Source: Natronosalvus caseinilyticus
Lineage (GTDB): Archaea; Halobacteriota; Halobacteria; Halobacteriales; Natrialbaceae
Reading direction: 5' to 3'
DNA length: 64,000 nucleotides
NCBI RefSeq assembly: GCF_017357105.1
Contig: NZ_CP071596.1
Location: 1,798,001-1,862,000, forward strand
The position numbers and the translations under genes were made by a program. The notes beneath the pieces were generated by a model. The model made no database searches and had not been told where the DNA came from. It saw nothing but the letters and a program-made list of their open reading frames with translations. Below are positions 6,439 to 17,937 of the stretch, piece after piece (the stretch's first letter is position 1; each line of letters starts with the position of its first letter).

Positions 6439-7443
6439 ATGACCGAGACGGACAGCGTTCGGAGCGGCGAGGGACCGTCGATACTGGTCCTCCGCAAGGG
6501 AACGCACGGAACCCCCATCGAAGAGTACGCGAACGCACTGCGAGAACGCGTTTCGAATCCGGACGTCGAGATTACCGTCGCCAGCACGCCAGTCGAAGAA
6601 CGGGAGGCGATCCGAGACGCCGAGATCGTCACCGGAATGACGATCGACGAGTCCCTCCTCGAGCACGCCGAGAACCTGGAGCTATTCGCCTGCGCCTACG
6701 CGGGTACCGGTCACCTGCCCCTCGAGACCCTTGAGGAGATGGGCGTCACGGTGACGAACGCGTCGGGCGTCCACGGCCCCAACATCGGCGAACACGTCCT
6801 GGGGGCGATCCTCTGGTTCACCCGCCGGTTCCACGTCGCGTCCCGCCGCCAGCGTCGCCGCGAGTGGCGCCACTACCAGGCCCACGAACTGCAGGGCTCG
6901 ACGGTGACGGTCGTCGGCCTCGGTGCGATCGGTCGATCCGTCTGTGCGCGCCTCGAGCCGTTCGGCGTCGACGTCCAGGCCGTCCGCTACACGCCGGAGA
7001 AAGGCGGCCCGGCGGACGAAATTTACGGCTTCGACGCGGACGATTTCCACGACGCCCTCTCCCGGACCGACTACCTCGTGTTGGCGTGTCCGCTCACCGA
7101 CGAGACCCGGGGGCTGGTCGACGCGGCGGCGTTCGACACCCTCCCGCCGAACGCGGTGGTGATCAACGTCGCCCGCGGCCCGGTCGTCGACACCGACGCG
7201 CTCGTCTCGGCGCTCCGTCGTAACGGCATCCGCGGGGCCTCGCTGGACGTCACGGATCCCGAACCCCTGCCGGAAGACCACCCGCTGTGGACGCTCGAGA
7301 ACGTCCAGATCACTCCACACAACTCGGGGCACACACCGAAGTACTACGACCGTCTGGCCAACATCGTCGCCGGAAACGTCGAGCGGGTGCTCGAGTCGGG
7401 TTCGTACGAGGGGCTCGAGAACCAGGTGTTGCCCCGGCCGTAG
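6439..7443 (+). CDS. D-2-hydroxyacid dehydrogenase (NAD-dependent)
   Basis: This 334-residue protein belongs to the D-isomer 2-hydroxyacid dehydrogenase family, which interconverts 2-oxo and D-2-hydroxy acids with NAD(P)H. The Rossmann motif is VVGLGAIGRS (about residue 160). The catalytic Arg is in NVARGPVVD, the Glu in DPEPLPEDHPLW and the His in ITPHNSGHTP. The N-terminal catalytic half includes the GTGHLPLE segment. ATG at 6439 is chosen because homology begins with the ILVLRKG strand soon after. The exact substrate (glyoxylate, phosphoglycerate or another) cannot be read from sequence. It lies downstream of the crotonase gene. Confidence 0.9.
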   Translation: MTETDSVRSGEGPSILVLRKGTHGTPIEEYANALRERVSNPDVEITVASTPVEEREAIRDAEIVTGMTIDESLLEHAENLELFACAYAGTGHLPLETLEEMGVTVTNASGVHGPNIGEHVLGAILWFTRRFHVASRRQRRREWRHYQAHELQGSTVTVVGLGAIGRSVCARLEPFGVDVQAVRYTPEKGGPADEIYGFDADDFHDALSRTDYLVLACPLTDETRGLVDAAAFDTLPPNAVVINVARGPVVDTDALVSALRRNGIRGASLDVTDPEPLPEDHPLWTLENVQITPHNSGHTPKYYDRLANIVAGNVERVLESGSYEGLENQVLPRP

Positions 7444-7509
7444 CCGGACGATCGGTTCCGGGTCGTCGGTATCGACCGCAGCGACAACCCTTTTCGACTC
7501 GCTGGCCGA

Positions 7510-8217
7510 ATGGCCGCTATGACCGTCACGTTCGACTCACTTCGTATCGACTGGCACGGTTACGCGACCGTCCGCCTCGAGGGCGAGACTGGCACCGTCG
7601 TCTACCTCGACCCCGGCCGGTACGGCGTCCTCGACGACGTCGAACCGAAAGACGGCGACCTGATTCTCGTGAGCCACGACCATCACTACGACCCCGACGG
7701 CATCCGGCGCGTCGCACACGAGGACGCCATCGTCGTGGTCCACGAGGCCGTCGACGCCGACGACATCGACCGCGTCGACGAACAACCCGAGGCCCTTCCC
7801 TACGAGGTCGAACGCGTGCGGGAGGACGAGTCGTTCGTCCTCGGCCCGCTCGACCTCTTCACGACGCCCGCGTACAACGAGCCAAACGGCCCGTACACCC
7901 GCGACGACGGCACGCCCTACCACCTCGAAGGCGAGGGCTGTGGCTTCGGCGTGACGATCGACGGCATCTGTGCGTTCTGGCCCGGCGACAGTGACGTCCT
8001 TCCGATTCACGAGAGACTCGACGTCGACCTCTTGCTCCCGCCGATCGGCGGGAGTTACACGATGGATCGCCACGACGTCGCCGACCTCGCTGAAACGATC
8101 CGGCCCGACCTCGTCCTCCCGATCCACTACGACACGTTCGAGGCGCTCGAGACCGACGCCGACGCGTTCGTGCTCGACGTAGCGAGACGTGCGGTTCCGG
8201 TCGTTCTCGACGAGTGA
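7510..8217 (+). CDS. MBL-fold metal-dependent hydrolase (UlaG-like)
   Basis: The sequence of 235 residues shows a metallo-beta-lactamase fold of the UlaG/UPF0173 type. DWHGYATVRLE starts strand 1, SHDHHYDPDG gives the first metal-binding cluster, FWPGDSD gives the bridging acid and LPIHYDTFEAL gives the C-terminal His. Such proteins bind two metal ions and cleave phosphoester or lactone bonds; the substrate here is unknown. ATG at 7519 is an alternative start 9 bp downstream. A second UlaG-like gene lies at 57575-58297 in this window. Confidence 0.85.
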   Translation: MAAMTVTFDSLRIDWHGYATVRLEGETGTVVYLDPGRYGVLDDVEPKDGDLILVSHDHHYDPDGIRRVAHEDAIVVVHEAVDADDIDRVDEQPEALPYEVERVREDESFVLGPLDLFTTPAYNEPNGPYTRDDGTPYHLEGEGCGFGVTIDGICAFWPGDSDVLPIHERLDVDLLLPPIGGSYTMDRHDVADLAETIRPDLVLPIHYDTFEALETDADAFVLDVARRAVPVVLDE

Positions 8218-8294
8218 CCGTCACGTCGAGGCAAGTCTCAGAATAACCTATAAGTTCCACAATAATTACGTCGCGCGGCTCGTACTCATCGGTG

Positions 8295-9293
8295 ATGGAC
8301 GAGACTCGAGCCTCGAGTCGGTTCTGTGAATCCTGCGGAGAACGGCTCTCCCGGCAAGCGAACTTCTGTGGCCAGTGTGGGACGGCCGTCGACGGCGACG
8401 TCGGCGATTCCAGCCGGGATCGAGCCACCTCGAGCGGATCCATGACTGAACTGCTGCAGTGGGCCGTTCGCTCGCGGAGGTCGTCCAGCCCGCGATCAAC
8501 TGCGAGCCCGGCGCAGCGAGGGCGACTCCGCCGCCGCGTCCGACGACACGTCGAAGACGGCTGGCGAGTCGAGGACCGAACGGACGACAGCGTGACCCTC
8601 GTGCGACGGAACCTCGGCTCCACGCGAACCCACCTGCTGATCGCGGCGATCACGATCTGGTGGACGATGGGGCTCGCGAACGCGATCTACGCGGCGATCT
8701 GTTACTTCGACCGAACCGAGCGGACAGTGCTCCACGCCGACGATCCGCCGTCGGCGGACTCGCCCGCTCGCGAGCGGGCGAGTCCGTCCACTCGAGCGAG
8801 AAACGAACCGACACGACGCTCGAGGTGGCTCTCAACGTTCGTGTCACTCGCCCTCCTCGCACTCGGGCTCTGGATCGTCGCCTCGAGCGCGAGTCTCGGC
8901 GGGTTCCTTGTCGGCTCACTCGTTCTCGGCGCCGGGGTCGTCGTCTCGCCGCCGGCCAGGAGCCGTCTCGAGCGTCGAAAACCGATCACGACGAACGGCC
9001 GGACGAGGTCGATCGAGGAGCGGAACGTTCACGCCCCCGAGAAACGCTGCACGGGCTGTCTCAAGCCGATCGTCGACGGCGTCGAACGAACCTACCGACA
9101 GGAACTGGTCGTCGCCGGCGTTCCGATCGTCACCACGAACGAGGGCTCGAACTGCTACTGCGACCGCTGTGCCTATGCCGATCCCTCCGCGGGTTCGATC
9201 CGTGACGCGCTCGAGGTGGACGACGGATTCGAAGCGGACGACGAACTGGCGACCGAAACGACGGAACCGGACGCAGAAATGAAAACGAACTGA
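8295..9293 (+). CDS. Zinc-ribbon membrane protein, function unknown
   Basis: An N-terminal zinc ribbon (CESC at residue 11, CGQC near 27) is followed by an Arg/Ser-rich stretch. A hydrophobic helix around THLLIAAITIWWTM (115-140) ends at a short loop. A pair of helices (about 175-215) follows, and then a C-terminal cytoplasmic domain with a second cysteine set (CTGC near 252, CYCDRC near 289). The Cys spacing suggests two separate zinc sites. The 332-residue protein ends in an acidic tail. ATG at 8295 overlaps a GTG at 8292. It converges on top6A with only 3 bp between the stop codons. I do not recognise the family. Confidence 0.65.
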   Translation: MDETRASSRFCESCGERLSRQANFCGQCGTAVDGDVGDSSRDRATSSGSMTELLQWAVRSRRSSSPRSTASPAQRGRLRRRVRRHVEDGWRVEDRTDDSVTLVRRNLGSTRTHLLIAAITIWWTMGLANAIYAAICYFDRTERTVLHADDPPSADSPARERASPSTRARNEPTRRSRWLSTFVSLALLALGLWIVASSASLGGFLVGSLVLGAGVVVSPPARSRLERRKPITTNGRTRSIEERNVHAPEKRCTGCLKPIVDGVERTYRQELVVAGVPIVTTNEGSNCYCDRCAYADPSAGSIRDALEVDDGFEADDELATETTEPDAEMKTN

Positions 9294-9296
9294 CGA

Positions 9297-10385
9297 TCAG
9301 ATGACGCCCATTTCCTCGAGTCGCTCCGGCAGGTACGTGTCCGTCACGAAGTCCAGGCCGCGCGAGGCGAGTGCCTGCTGCTCGGCCTTCTTCCCGATCT
9401 CGAGTTGCAGTTCGATCTGTTCTTTCCAGTAGTCGGTCTGGAACCGGGGATCGGTGAGTTCGTTCTCGAGGGCGTTGACGTCCGAGTCCGAGAGCGGGTC
9501 GGTCGGGAGGTCGTACTCGACGATGTCGGCGGGCTGGATGCCGATGAACTGCGCTTCGGGCGTCGCCAGGTACTCAGAGAGGTGGGCGGACTTGATCGAG
9601 CCGTAGGCGACCGAGCCGAAGATGCGGTACGACCACGGGTCGCCGTCGGTAAAGACCGTCACCGGAAGCTCGAGTTCGTCGTGGAGCCGTTTGGTGATTC
9701 GACGGGTCGCTCGAGCGGGCTGGCCCTTGAGGTGGACGATGAGCGCGCCGTACTCGTCGTCGAAGCCGTTCTCGACGAGTCGGTCGCGCATCCCGCCGGT
9801 CTCGACACACAGGATGAACTCGGCATCGCTGTCGAGGAACTCGATCGTGTCGGGGTTGTTCGGGATCTGGTAGCCGCCCTCGCCGACGTCTTCCTGGCAG
9901 TGGATGTCGCGCTCGCCGCGGCGGGTCTGCTCGCGCAAGTACAGTGGCCCCATGATCGTCGCTCCCGACTCCTCGGGGCGCATGTGAAAGTCCTCGCGGG
10001 TGACCGCGCTCACGATTTCGAGGTCCTCGACGAGCTGATTGGACTCGTCCTGATCGTTGAACTGGGCCTCTTCGTTGTCCCAGCTTTCCGAGAGGTAGTA
10101 GAGTTCACGCAGGGTCGAGGAGCGATCCTCCTCGAGCTGGTTTGCGAGGAACTCGATGGTGTAGACCGCCTTCAAAAGTTTCCGGGCACCGCGAACGGAG
10201 TTCGCACTCCGGGTCGACGTTCGGTCGCCGTAGACCCAGACGTTGGCCTCCTCGTCGAGTTCGATGTTGCTCTTCGATCGGGTCGGGACCTCCATGTGGG
10301 GAATCTCGCCTAGTTCGAACTGGTCGTAGAACTGGGCGGCGAGGTCGATCAACTGTGCTCTGGCCTGTGATTCGTCCGTGCTCAT
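9297..10385 (-). CDS. top6A: DNA topoisomerase VI subunit A
   Basis: Subunit A is the DNA-cutting half of the A2B2 type IIB topoisomerase; it makes double-strand breaks with 2-nt overhangs through a tyrosine. In 362 residues it shows the winged-helix/CAP segment with RELYYLSES (Tyr pair at 96-97, containing the nucleophile). It also shows a TOPRIM domain with [10 protein letters not shown] (Glu194) and FTDGDPWSY (Asp246, Asp248), and the [11 protein letters not shown] segment. The length is normal for archaeal Top6A/Spo11. Its ATG overlaps the stop of top6B (ATGA at 10382-10385), so the two subunits are translationally coupled. Confidence 0.97.
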   Translation of the reverse strand: MSTDESQARAQLIDLAAQFYDQFELGEIPHMEVPTRSKSNIELDEEANVWVYGDRTSTRSANSVRGARKLLKAVYTIEFLANQLEEDRSSTLRELYYLSESWDNEEAQFNDQDESNQLVEDLEIVSAVTREDFHMRPEESGATIMGPLYLREQTRRGERDIHCQEDVGEGGYQIPNNPDTIEFLDSDAEFILCVETGGMRDRLVENGFDDEYGALIVHLKGQPARATRRITKRLHDELELPVTVFTDGDPWSYRIFGSVAYGSIKSAHLSEYLATPEAQFIGIQPADIVEYDLPTDPLSDSDVNALENELTDPRFQTDYWKEQIELQLEIGKKAEQQALASRGLDFVTDTYLPERLEEMGVI

Positions 10386-12880
10386 GATGTGATCGTCAGT
10401 TTTTCCGCGTCGACGCCTTTGACGTCGATGTCGAACGTCGCCTCACCCGACACGTCGTACTCGAGGGTCGCCTCGTCGCCACCGGGGACGTCCGCCTCCC
10501 AGGAGACGAACCACTCGCCGTCCATCTCGACGGCCGAGGCGCCGTCGGAGAGGTTCCGCGGCTCGGCGGAGACGATGTCGGTTATCTCGAGGGTCTCGTT
10601 CGTGCTCGAGTGGTTCTCGACGACGAGTTTGACCGTCGATGCGTCGCCATCACCGCCGCCGTCGCCGTCACCGTCCTCGAGGTGACGCTCGACCAGGACG
10701 TTGTTCATGATCCGTGCCACGGCGTCGTCGATGTCGGGCTGGTCGCGCCCCGTCACTTCGGCGACTTTCTCGGCCATCTCCGGGAGGATCTTGCCGAGGA
10801 CGTTCTGCTTCTGCCGACGCTTTTGCATCGAGCGCCGTTTGTTGAGGTAGCGCTTGAGTTCGCGAGCGGCCTCTCGGATGGCGAGTTCGATCTCGTCTTC
10901 GATCTCGGGGACGTTCGCGATGGCGTCCTTGGACTCGCTCGTGAAGGGAACGTTCGTCGAGGCAACGTGGACCATGATCACGGCGGGTCCGGTCGGTATC
11001 CCGGAGCCCCCGGGCTGGTCGAGGCCGTAGTTACGCCAGCCGATGCCCTTGACGACGTCGGTGGTCGCACAGGCGCCGCGCTGGTAGACCAGCGGCACCC
11101 GGTTCGCGAACCGGAGGACGTCGGCGGTCCCCTCGGCCGGGAGGTCGCCGCCGTAGGCGATGCCGGCCTCGACGATGAACGGGTCGCCGCCGGAGACGCC
11201 CGCGTCGCGGGTCGCCGCCGCGTAGAAGTCCGCGTCGAACTCCTTTTTCAGCCCGGCCTCGACGAGGTCGGCTGTGATCGGCGAGAGACACCGCGTCGGC
11301 GGCGCCATGATGTTCGTCGCGCGCATCCCCTCCACGAGGTTGCTGGCAGCGTCCCGGTCGCTCGCGAGTTCGCGAACGAGCGGCGTGTCGTCCGGGACGG
11401 TCACCATCACGTCCCAGACCGCTTCGACGACGTTCTCGCGGGCAGTCTCGCCGAACGCCACGTCGTCGTACTCCTCGGTCAGGTCCGCGGCCCGGTCGAC
11501 GGCGGACTCGAGGGCCTTCCGGGTGAGCCGGTGTCGGCCGTCCTCGAGGTCCTCGAACGTGCCGGCCAGGCGGACGGCGAAGGCGTGGACGACCTCGTCG
11601 TCCTTCCGAGTGCTCGTGGCGTCGTCGCTGAGTTCGTAGAGGTCGGCCACGATTCGGGAGACCTCATCTGGGGTCGTGGCGTCTGGGCCGACTTCGTCGT
11701 CCTGATCGTCCGCCTCGTCCGCCTCATCGTGCCCGACGAGCGCGGCCCACGCCGACTCGAGCGCCTTCTCGCGAACCGTTGATCCGAACGTCGTCCCGTA
11801 CTCGTCACCGACCTCGTCGGCGACCTCCTCGACGACCGTCGACAGTTCGTGGTGGGCGATTCGGTCCCGGCTCGAGACGGCGTCGGCGATTCCCTCCGCG
11901 AAGTCGGTCGTCGCTTTGGCCCCCTTGTTTGCCGTGGAGTTCTCGACGGCGGCGGCGACGTCTGCGGCCTCGTGGCTCGCAGGCGGCTTCCAGGCCATCT
12001 CGCGGCCGAAGTGGCGGTCGCGGAACTCGTCGATGATCGAGTCGGCCGTCTTCTTGCCGACACGGGTGAACTCCTCCTGGAGGAACCCCGAGACGGAGTG
12101 AGAGTCGGTCGCGGCGAGCATCTTGATCACCGTGCCCAGTTCGACTCCGTGGGGGTGGGGGCGGATCTCCTCGGTCTCCTCGGGGAGCTGGTCGGTGGCG
12201 CGCTCGAACTTGAAGTGGGCCGTGGGCTCGCGCAACTCGAGGCGGGCGTGGGGATTGACGACCGCGGTGTGCTTGATGTAGTCGTGGAGCTGGGCGCGAG
12301 CGCGCATGTTGGCCTCCATCTCGAGTTCGATCCGGGTGCCGTGGGGGCGATCCCAGGTGGTCGTCTCCGCGACGCTGATCTCGGGTTCGTTCTCGTCGGT
12401 GTCGACGATCAACTCGAAGTACTCGGCCTCGCTCGAGCCCTGGGTTCGGCTGGTGATCTTCGCAGGTTTGCCGCTCGTCAGCTGGGAGTAGAGCACTGCC
12501 GCGGAGATACCGATCCCTTGCTGACCGCGCGACTGTTCGCGGGCGTGGAAACGAGAGCCGTAGAGGAGTTTCCCGAAGACCTTCGGGAGCGATTCTTTCG
12601 TGATTCCCGGTCCGTTGTCCTCGACGATCAGGCGATAGTAGTCGTCGGCTTCCTGGATCTCGACGTAGATATCGGGGAGAATGCTGGACTCTTCGGCGGC
12701 GTCGAGGGCGTTGTCGACGGCCTCTTTGACGGCCGTGACGAGCCCGCGAGCACCGCTGTCGAAGCCCAGCATGTGCTTGTTCTTCTCGAAGAACTCGGCG
12801 ATGGAGATCGCTCGCTGGTTGTCAGCGAGTTCCTCGGCGATCCCCGGCTCGTCGCCGAGTGTCGACTGTAGCGACGTCAT
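10382..12880 (-). CDS. top6B: DNA topoisomerase VI subunit B
   Basis: The ATPase half of topoisomerase VI spans 832 residues, longer than the 530-670 usual in archaea. The GHKL ATPase contains EAVDNALDA (53-61), VEDNGPGI (86-93) and RGQQGIGIS (118-126). A helix-two-turn-helix follows near 255-300, and the transducer resumes at about 515 with [21 protein letters not shown] (681-691) is the switch-lysine region. An Ig-like C-terminal domain (748-832) follows a Gly/Asp linker. Residues about 305-510 are an acidic insertion that appears internally duplicated. ATG at 12880 is chosen because MTSLQSTLG begins typical homology. It is divergent from gyrB. Confidence 0.96.
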   Translation of the reverse strand: MTSLQSTLGDEPGIAEELADNQRAISIAEFFEKNKHMLGFDSGARGLVTAVKEAVDNALDAAEESSILPDIYVEIQEADDYYRLIVEDNGPGITKESLPKVFGKLLYGSRFHAREQSRGQQGIGISAAVLYSQLTSGKPAKITSRTQGSSEAEYFELIVDTDENEPEISVAETTTWDRPHGTRIELEMEANMRARAQLHDYIKHTAVVNPHARLELREPTAHFKFERATDQLPEETEEIRPHPHGVELGTVIKMLAATDSHSVSGFLQEEFTRVGKKTADSIIDEFRDRHFGREMAWKPPASHEAADVAAAVENSTANKGAKATTDFAEGIADAVSSRDRIAHHELSTVVEEVADEVGDEYGTTFGSTVREKALESAWAALVGHDEADEADDQDDEVGPDATTPDEVSRIVADLYELSDDATSTRKDDEVVHAFAVRLAGTFEDLEDGRHRLTRKALESAVDRAADLTEEYDDVAFGETARENVVEAVWDVMVTVPDDTPLVRELASDRDAASNLVEGMRATNIMAPPTRCLSPITADLVEAGLKKEFDADFYAAATRDAGVSGGDPFIVEAGIAYGGDLPAEGTADVLRFANRVPLVYQRGACATTDVVKGIGWRNYGLDQPGGSGIPTGPAVIMVHVASTNVPFTSESKDAIANVPEIEDEIELAIREAARELKRYLNKRRSMQKRRQKQNVLGKILPEMAEKVAEVTGRDQPDIDDAVARIMNNVLVERHLEDGDGDGGGDGDASTVKLVVENHSSTNETLEITDIVSAEPRNLSDGASAVEMDGEWFVSWEADVPGGDEATLEYDVSGEATFDIDVKGVDAEKLTITS

Positions 12881-13087
12881 CGTCGTCCTGTTGTAGCGGC
12901 GGGGGTAAAAGGTGTGCGTTACCGTAGTGAAAGTGATCGACGTTCGAGATGGCCGGTGTCTGGTCTCTTCGTGCGTTCCGTTCGTGGTTGTTTCTGCGTA
13001 CCCGAGGCGAGCGGCTCGACGAGTCGTACTCGACTCGAGGCGTCGGTGAGTACTCGTGTGTTGCATACGTGACACCCGGCCGAAATT

Positions 13088-13118
13088 CGCGCGCTCGCGC
13101 GCGTACGTGACTTTTATT
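13088..13118 (+). promoter_or_regulatory. gyrB promoter with Z-DNA-prone tract
   Basis: TTTTATTA at about 13112-13118 is a good TATA box and would start transcription around 13140-13150, close to the gyrB ATG at 13152. Immediately upstream, 13088-13109 is alternating pyrimidine-purine DNA (CGCGCGC, one T, then CGCGCGCGTACGTG). Such DNA can flip to the left-handed form under negative supercoiling. The element also lies in the region shared with the divergent top6B promoter. Confidence 0.55.
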
Positions 13119-13151
13119 ACCCCCCGACCACTACCCGCAATCAGGTTTTGT

Positions 13152-15083
13152 ATGTCTCAAGATAGCGAGTACGGCGCCGGACAAATCCAGGTCTTAGAGG
13201 GCCTGGAAGCGGTCCAAAAGCGACCGGCGATGTACATCGGTTCGACGGATACGCGGGGACTCCACCACCTCGTCTACGAGGTCGTGGACAACTCCATCGA
13301 CGAGGCGCTGGCCGGCCACTGCGACGACATCACCGTGACCATCCACGAGGACGGCGCGGTGAGCGTCGCCGACGACGGCCGCGGCATCCCCGTCGACACC
13401 CACGAGGAGTACGACCGCCCGGCCCTCGAGGTCATTCTCACCGTCCTCCACGCCGGCGGGAAGTTCGACAACAAGTCTTACCAGGTCTCCGGTGGGCTCC
13501 ACGGCGTCGGCGTCTCCGTCGTCAATGCCCTCTCCGAGCGTTTCGAGGTGACCGTCAAGCGCGACGGCGGCGTCTTCACCCACACGTTCGAGAACGGTGA
13601 GCCGCAGGGCGACATGGAACGGGTTCGAGATCTCGAGCCAGACGAAGAGACGGGTACCCAGATCACCTTCTGGCCCGACCGCGACATCTTCGAGACGACC
13701 GAGTTATCCTTCTCGACGCTCTCGAACCGGCTTCGCGAACTCGCGTTTCTGAACTCAGGCGTTCGGATCACGCTCCGGGACGAACGCGAGACGGACGACG
13801 AGGGCCAGCCAGTCGAGGATACGTACGTCTACGACGGTGGGATTCGCGAGTTCGTCGAGTACTTGAACGAGACGCGCTCTGCCCTCCACGACGACGTCAT
13901 CTACTTCGAGGACGACGCCCAGAACATCCAGGTCGAGGTGGCGATGCAGGCCACCGAGGAACTCCAGGGCTCGATTCACGCCTTCGCCAACAACATCAAC
14001 ACGCGCGAGGGCGGGACCCACCTGACCGGGTTCAAGACCGCCCTCACCCGCGTGGTCAACGACTACGGGAGCGAGAACGGCCTGCTCTCGGACCTCGAGG
14101 AGAACCTCCGCGGCGACGACATCCGCGAGGGGCTCACCGCGGTCATCTCGATCAAACACCCCGACCCGCAGTTCGAGGGGCAGACGAAGACGAAACTCGG
14201 CAACTCGGAGGTACGGGGCATCGTCGAGAGTGCGATGCACGACGGTCTCTCTACTTACTTCGAGGAACACCCCGACTCGGCTCAGGCCATCGTGATGAAG
14301 GCCGTCGAGGCCGCGAAGGCCCGCAAGGCCGCGAAGAAGGCAGAAGAGCTCACGCGGCGAAAGTCCGCCCTCGAGTCCACTTCCCTCCCCGGCAAACTCG
14401 CGGACTGTCAGACCAAAGATCCCGACGAGGCCGAACTGTTCATCGCGGAGGGTGACTCCGCGGGCGGCAGCGCGAAACAGGCCCGCAACCCGGAGTTCCA
14501 GGCCGTCCTCCCCATCAAGGGGAAGATCCTCAACGTCGAGAAGCACCGACTGGATCGCATCCTCGAGAACGAGGAGATCCGGAACATGATCACCGCCATC
14601 GGCGCGGGGATCGGCGAGGAGTTCGACATCGACAACATCCGGTACAAGAAGATCATCATGGCGACCGACGCCGACGTCGACGGGGCCCACATCCGGACCC
14701 TGCTGTTGACGTTCTTCTACCGGCACATGCGCCCGCTGCTCGAGGGCGGCTACGTCTACGCGACCCAGCCGCCGCTGTATCGCATCCGGTACCGTGGGGA
14801 GACCTACGACGCGATGACCGACGCCGAGCGCGACGAGATCGTCGAGGAGCAGTGCAACGGCAACCCGACGCAGGTCCAGCGCTTCAAGGGGCTCGGCGAG
14901 ATGAACCCCGAACAGCTCTGGAGTACGACGATGAATCCGGACAACCGCATCCTCAAGCAGATCGCGGTCGAGGACGCGGCAGCGGCCGACCGCATGTTCT
15001 CGGTGCTGATGGGCGACGCCGTCGAGCCGCGAAAGCAGTTCATCAAGGACCACGCCCCCGAGGCAGAGTGGATCGACATCTGA
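13152..15083 (+). CDS. gyrB: DNA gyrase subunit B
   Basis: This is the 643-residue ATPase and TOPRIM subunit of gyrase, which introduces negative supercoils with GyrA. GHKL motifs include [18 protein letters not shown] and [13 protein letters not shown]. The transducer is followed by a TOPRIM domain with [11 protein letters not shown] (Glu433), DADVDGAH and [11 protein letters not shown]. Length and motifs match bacterial-type GyrB, which haloarchaea acquired from bacteria. ATG at 13152 follows a TATA box by about 35 bp. gyrA follows after 102 bp on the same strand, so the two are likely co-transcribed. Confidence 0.98.
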   Translation: MSQDSEYGAGQIQVLEGLEAVQKRPAMYIGSTDTRGLHHLVYEVVDNSIDEALAGHCDDITVTIHEDGAVSVADDGRGIPVDTHEEYDRPALEVILTVLHAGGKFDNKSYQVSGGLHGVGVSVVNALSERFEVTVKRDGGVFTHTFENGEPQGDMERVRDLEPDEETGTQITFWPDRDIFETTELSFSTLSNRLRELAFLNSGVRITLRDERETDDEGQPVEDTYVYDGGIREFVEYLNETRSALHDDVIYFEDDAQNIQVEVAMQATEELQGSIHAFANNINTREGGTHLTGFKTALTRVVNDYGSENGLLSDLEENLRGDDIREGLTAVISIKHPDPQFEGQTKTKLGNSEVRGIVESAMHDGLSTYFEEHPDSAQAIVMKAVEAAKARKAAKKAEELTRRKSALESTSLPGKLADCQTKDPDEAELFIAEGDSAGGSAKQARNPEFQAVLPIKGKILNVEKHRLDRILENEEIRNMITAIGAGIGEEFDIDNIRYKKIIMATDADVDGAHIRTLLLTFFYRHMRPLLEGGYVYATQPPLYRIRYRGETYDAMTDAERDEIVEEQCNGNPTQVQRFKGLGEMNPEQLWSTTMNPDNRILKQIAVEDAAAADRMFSVLMGDAVEPRKQFIKDHAPEAEWIDI

Positions 15084-15185
15084 TAGCGCCATGTACGCAG
15101 CCACACATCGACTGACGACGATGCAGTCACGACACGAATCGACACGGAAACGAGACCACCGACGAACAGAGGTGCCCCTCGAGCG

Positions 15186-17729
15186 ATGAGTTCCGAAGTA
15201 CCAGACCCGACGGACATCGATGCGGCCTCGGTCGAACCGGTCCGCATCGAAGACGAGATGGAGCAGAGTTACATCGACTATGCGATGAGCGTCATCGCCG
15301 GGCGCGCCCTCCCCCGGGTCGAAGACGGCCTCAAACCCGTCCACCGGCGCATCCTCTACGCGATGCACGAGATGGGCGTCACGAGTCGCTCGAGTCACCG
15401 CAAGTCCTCCTCGATCGTCGGGGAGACGATGGGTGACTTCCACCCCCACGGTGACCAGGCGATCTACGACACCCTGGTCCGGATGGCCCAGGACTTCTCG
15501 ATGCGCTACCCGCTCGTGGACGGCCAGGGGAACTTCGGTTCGATGGACGGCGACCCGCCCGCGGCCCAGCGGTACACGGAGGCCCGCATGGCCGCCATCG
15601 CCGAGGAGTTGCTCGAGGACATCGACAAGGACACGGTCGACTTCTCCTCGAACTACGACGACCGCCTCCAGGAACCGGACGTGCTCCCGGCGGCGTTCCC
15701 GAACCTCCTCGTGAACGGCTCCTCGGGCATCGCCGTCGGCATGTCGACGAACATTCCGCCGCACAACCTCGGTGAGGTGATCGACGCGACCGTCGAACTC
15801 ATCGACAACCCCGATGCGACCGTCGAGGACCTGATGGAACACGTCAAAGGACCCGACTTCCCGACGGGAGCCAACATCGTCGGCCGGGACGCCATCTACT
15901 CGGCGTACAAGACCGGTCGCGGGCGCATCCGCGTACGCGCCGAGTTCGAGGTCGAGGAGTGGAAGCGCGATCGCGAGCGCATCGTCGTCACCGAAGTGCC
16001 CTACCAGGCGAACAAGGCCCGCCTGGTCGAGCGCATCGCCGAGGACGTCACCGAGGGCACCCTCGAGGGCATCTCGGACCTGCGCGACGAGTCCGATCGC
16101 GACGGCGTCCGCATCGTGATCGAACTCAAACGCGGCGCGAACACGGACGTCGTCAAGAACCGACTGCTCGAGAATCACTTAGAGCGAACCTTCGGCGTCA
16201 TCAACCTCGCGCTGGTCGACGGCCAGCCGAAGGTGCTCACGCTCAGGGAGACGCTCCAGGAGTACATCGCCCACCGCAAGGAGGTCGTCCGACGGCGCAG
16301 CGAGTACGACCTCGAGGAGGCGGAAGACCGCGCCCACATCCTCGAGGGCCGACTGAAAGCGCTCGAGAACATCGACGACGTGGTCGACCTCATCCAGGAC
16401 TCCGAGGACCGCGACGAGGCGCGGGCGGGGCTCGAGGCGACGTTCGACTTCTCCGAATCGCAGGCCGAGCACATCGTCCGGATGCAACTCGGGAGCCTCA
16501 CCTCGATGGAGTCGGCCGAAATCGAGGACGAGTACGAGGAGGTTACGGCGGAAATCGAGCGCCTCGAGGCGATCCTCGGGAGCGAGTCGGCGCTGTACGA
16601 GGTCATCAAGGAGGAGTTGCTCGAGATCAAAGACGAGTACGCCGACGACCGGCGGACCTCGATCATCGAGGACATGGGAACTGTCACCCACGAGGATCTG
16701 ATCCCCCAGGAGGACGTCTTCGTCGTCATGACCGAGGACGACTACGTCAAGCGGATGCCGATCGAGAACTTCGACCCCCAGGGTCGGGGCGGCAAGGGGA
16801 TCATCGGTGCGGACGTCAAGGACGAGGACCGCGTGACGACGGTCTTCCGGGCGAACACCCACGACTACCTGCTGTGCTTTACGAATCACGGCCAGGTTTA
16901 CCGGCTCAAGACCTACGAGATCCCGGAGATGAGCCGGACGGCGCGGGGGAAATCCGCCGTCAACATCCTCGACCTCGATCCGGGCGAGGACATCACGGCC
17001 ATCGTCGACACCGACGCCTTCGACGGGGAGGAGTACGTGACGATGGTGACCAAACACGGGTACGTCAAACGGACGGCGGGCGAGGAGTTCGACAACATCC
17101 TCTCGACGGGCATCATCGCCGCCAGCCTCGAGGAGGGCGACGAACTCGTCGACGTGGACGTCACCGACGGGTCGAAGGACCTCGTCATCGCGACCGAGCA
17201 GGGGATGACGATTCGCTTCGACGAGGACGAGGTCCGGGCCATGGGTCGGAACGCCCGCGGGGTCAACGGGATCAAACTCGAGGATGGCGACGCCGTCGCG
17301 GGACTCGTCTCGACCGACGAGGGCGACGAGCGAGCCCTTCTCACGGTGACCGAGAACGGCTACGGCAAGCGGACGCTGCTCTCGGCGTATCGGGCCCAGT
17401 CCCGGTATGGCAAGGGATTGATCGACATTAAGACGAACGAGCGGAACGGTCCGGTGAAGGCGGTCACGGAAGACGACGGACTCGTCCTGATGAGCGAGCG
17501 TGGCCAGATCATGCGCACGCGAGCAAGCGAGATTTCGACGGTCGGTCGGAACACGATGGGCGTGACGGTGATGGACGTCGAGGCGGGCGATGCGGTCGCC
17601 AGCGTGGACGTGATTCCGGCGGAACTCGGTGTGGACGCCGAGGAGATGGAGGCCGACGATGTAGACGTTGCTGACGAGACGGATATCGACGAGACGGCCG
17701 TCGACACAGATTCGACGACCGACGAATAA
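15186..17729 (+). CDS. gyrA: DNA gyrase subunit A
   Basis: This is the DNA breakage-reunion subunit of gyrase (847 residues). The N-terminal winged-helix domain contains [11 protein letters not shown], the [15 protein letters not shown] segment and the nucleophile Tyr130 in [10 protein letters not shown] coiled-coil arm lies near 370-480. The C-terminal six-bladed pinwheel starts with the GyrA box QGRGGKG (from Gln532), the DNA-wrapping signature that separates gyrase from topoisomerase IV. An acidic tail ([12 protein letters not shown]) ends the protein. It lies downstream of gyrB and upstream of a VapBC-like pair. Confidence 0.98.
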   Translation: MSSEVPDPTDIDAASVEPVRIEDEMEQSYIDYAMSVIAGRALPRVEDGLKPVHRRILYAMHEMGVTSRSSHRKSSSIVGETMGDFHPHGDQAIYDTLVRMAQDFSMRYPLVDGQGNFGSMDGDPPAAQRYTEARMAAIAEELLEDIDKDTVDFSSNYDDRLQEPDVLPAAFPNLLVNGSSGIAVGMSTNIPPHNLGEVIDATVELIDNPDATVEDLMEHVKGPDFPTGANIVGRDAIYSAYKTGRGRIRVRAEFEVEEWKRDRERIVVTEVPYQANKARLVERIAEDVTEGTLEGISDLRDESDRDGVRIVIELKRGANTDVVKNRLLENHLERTFGVINLALVDGQPKVLTLRETLQEYIAHRKEVVRRRSEYDLEEAEDRAHILEGRLKALENIDDVVDLIQDSEDRDEARAGLEATFDFSESQAEHIVRMQLGSLTSMESAEIEDEYEEVTAEIERLEAILGSESALYEVIKEELLEIKDEYADDRRTSIIEDMGTVTHEDLIPQEDVFVVMTEDDYVKRMPIENFDPQGRGGKGIIGADVKDEDRVTTVFRANTHDYLLCFTNHGQVYRLKTYEIPEMSRTARGKSAVNILDLDPGEDITAIVDTDAFDGEEYVTMVTKHGYVKRTAGEEFDNILSTGIIAASLEEGDELVDVDVTDGSKDLVIATEQGMTIRFDEDEVRAMGRNARGVNGIKLEDGDAVAGLVSTDEGDERALLTVTENGYGKRTLLSAYRAQSRYGKGLIDIKTNERNGPVKAVTEDDGLVLMSERGQIMRTRASEISTVGRNTMGVTVMDVEAGDAVASVDVIPAELGVDAEEMEADDVDVADETDIDETAVDTDSTTDE

Positions 17730-17937
17730 CCGGCCTCTCGTTTTCCTTCGCCGGCCTCGAGAGCGTATCGCCGCTTTCGAGGAGAACCTGGCTCGGCCAG
17801 TCTCGAGAATCTGTCCTGTAACCCGCGGCCCAAACATCGAACGTACTTCCGAGAGCTCGAGCCGAGGAATTCAGGGCCCAAACGAGATTCAGCGGACGTA
17901 TTCGTCACTCTGTCGGGGTAGTGTGGGCGCACACTAT

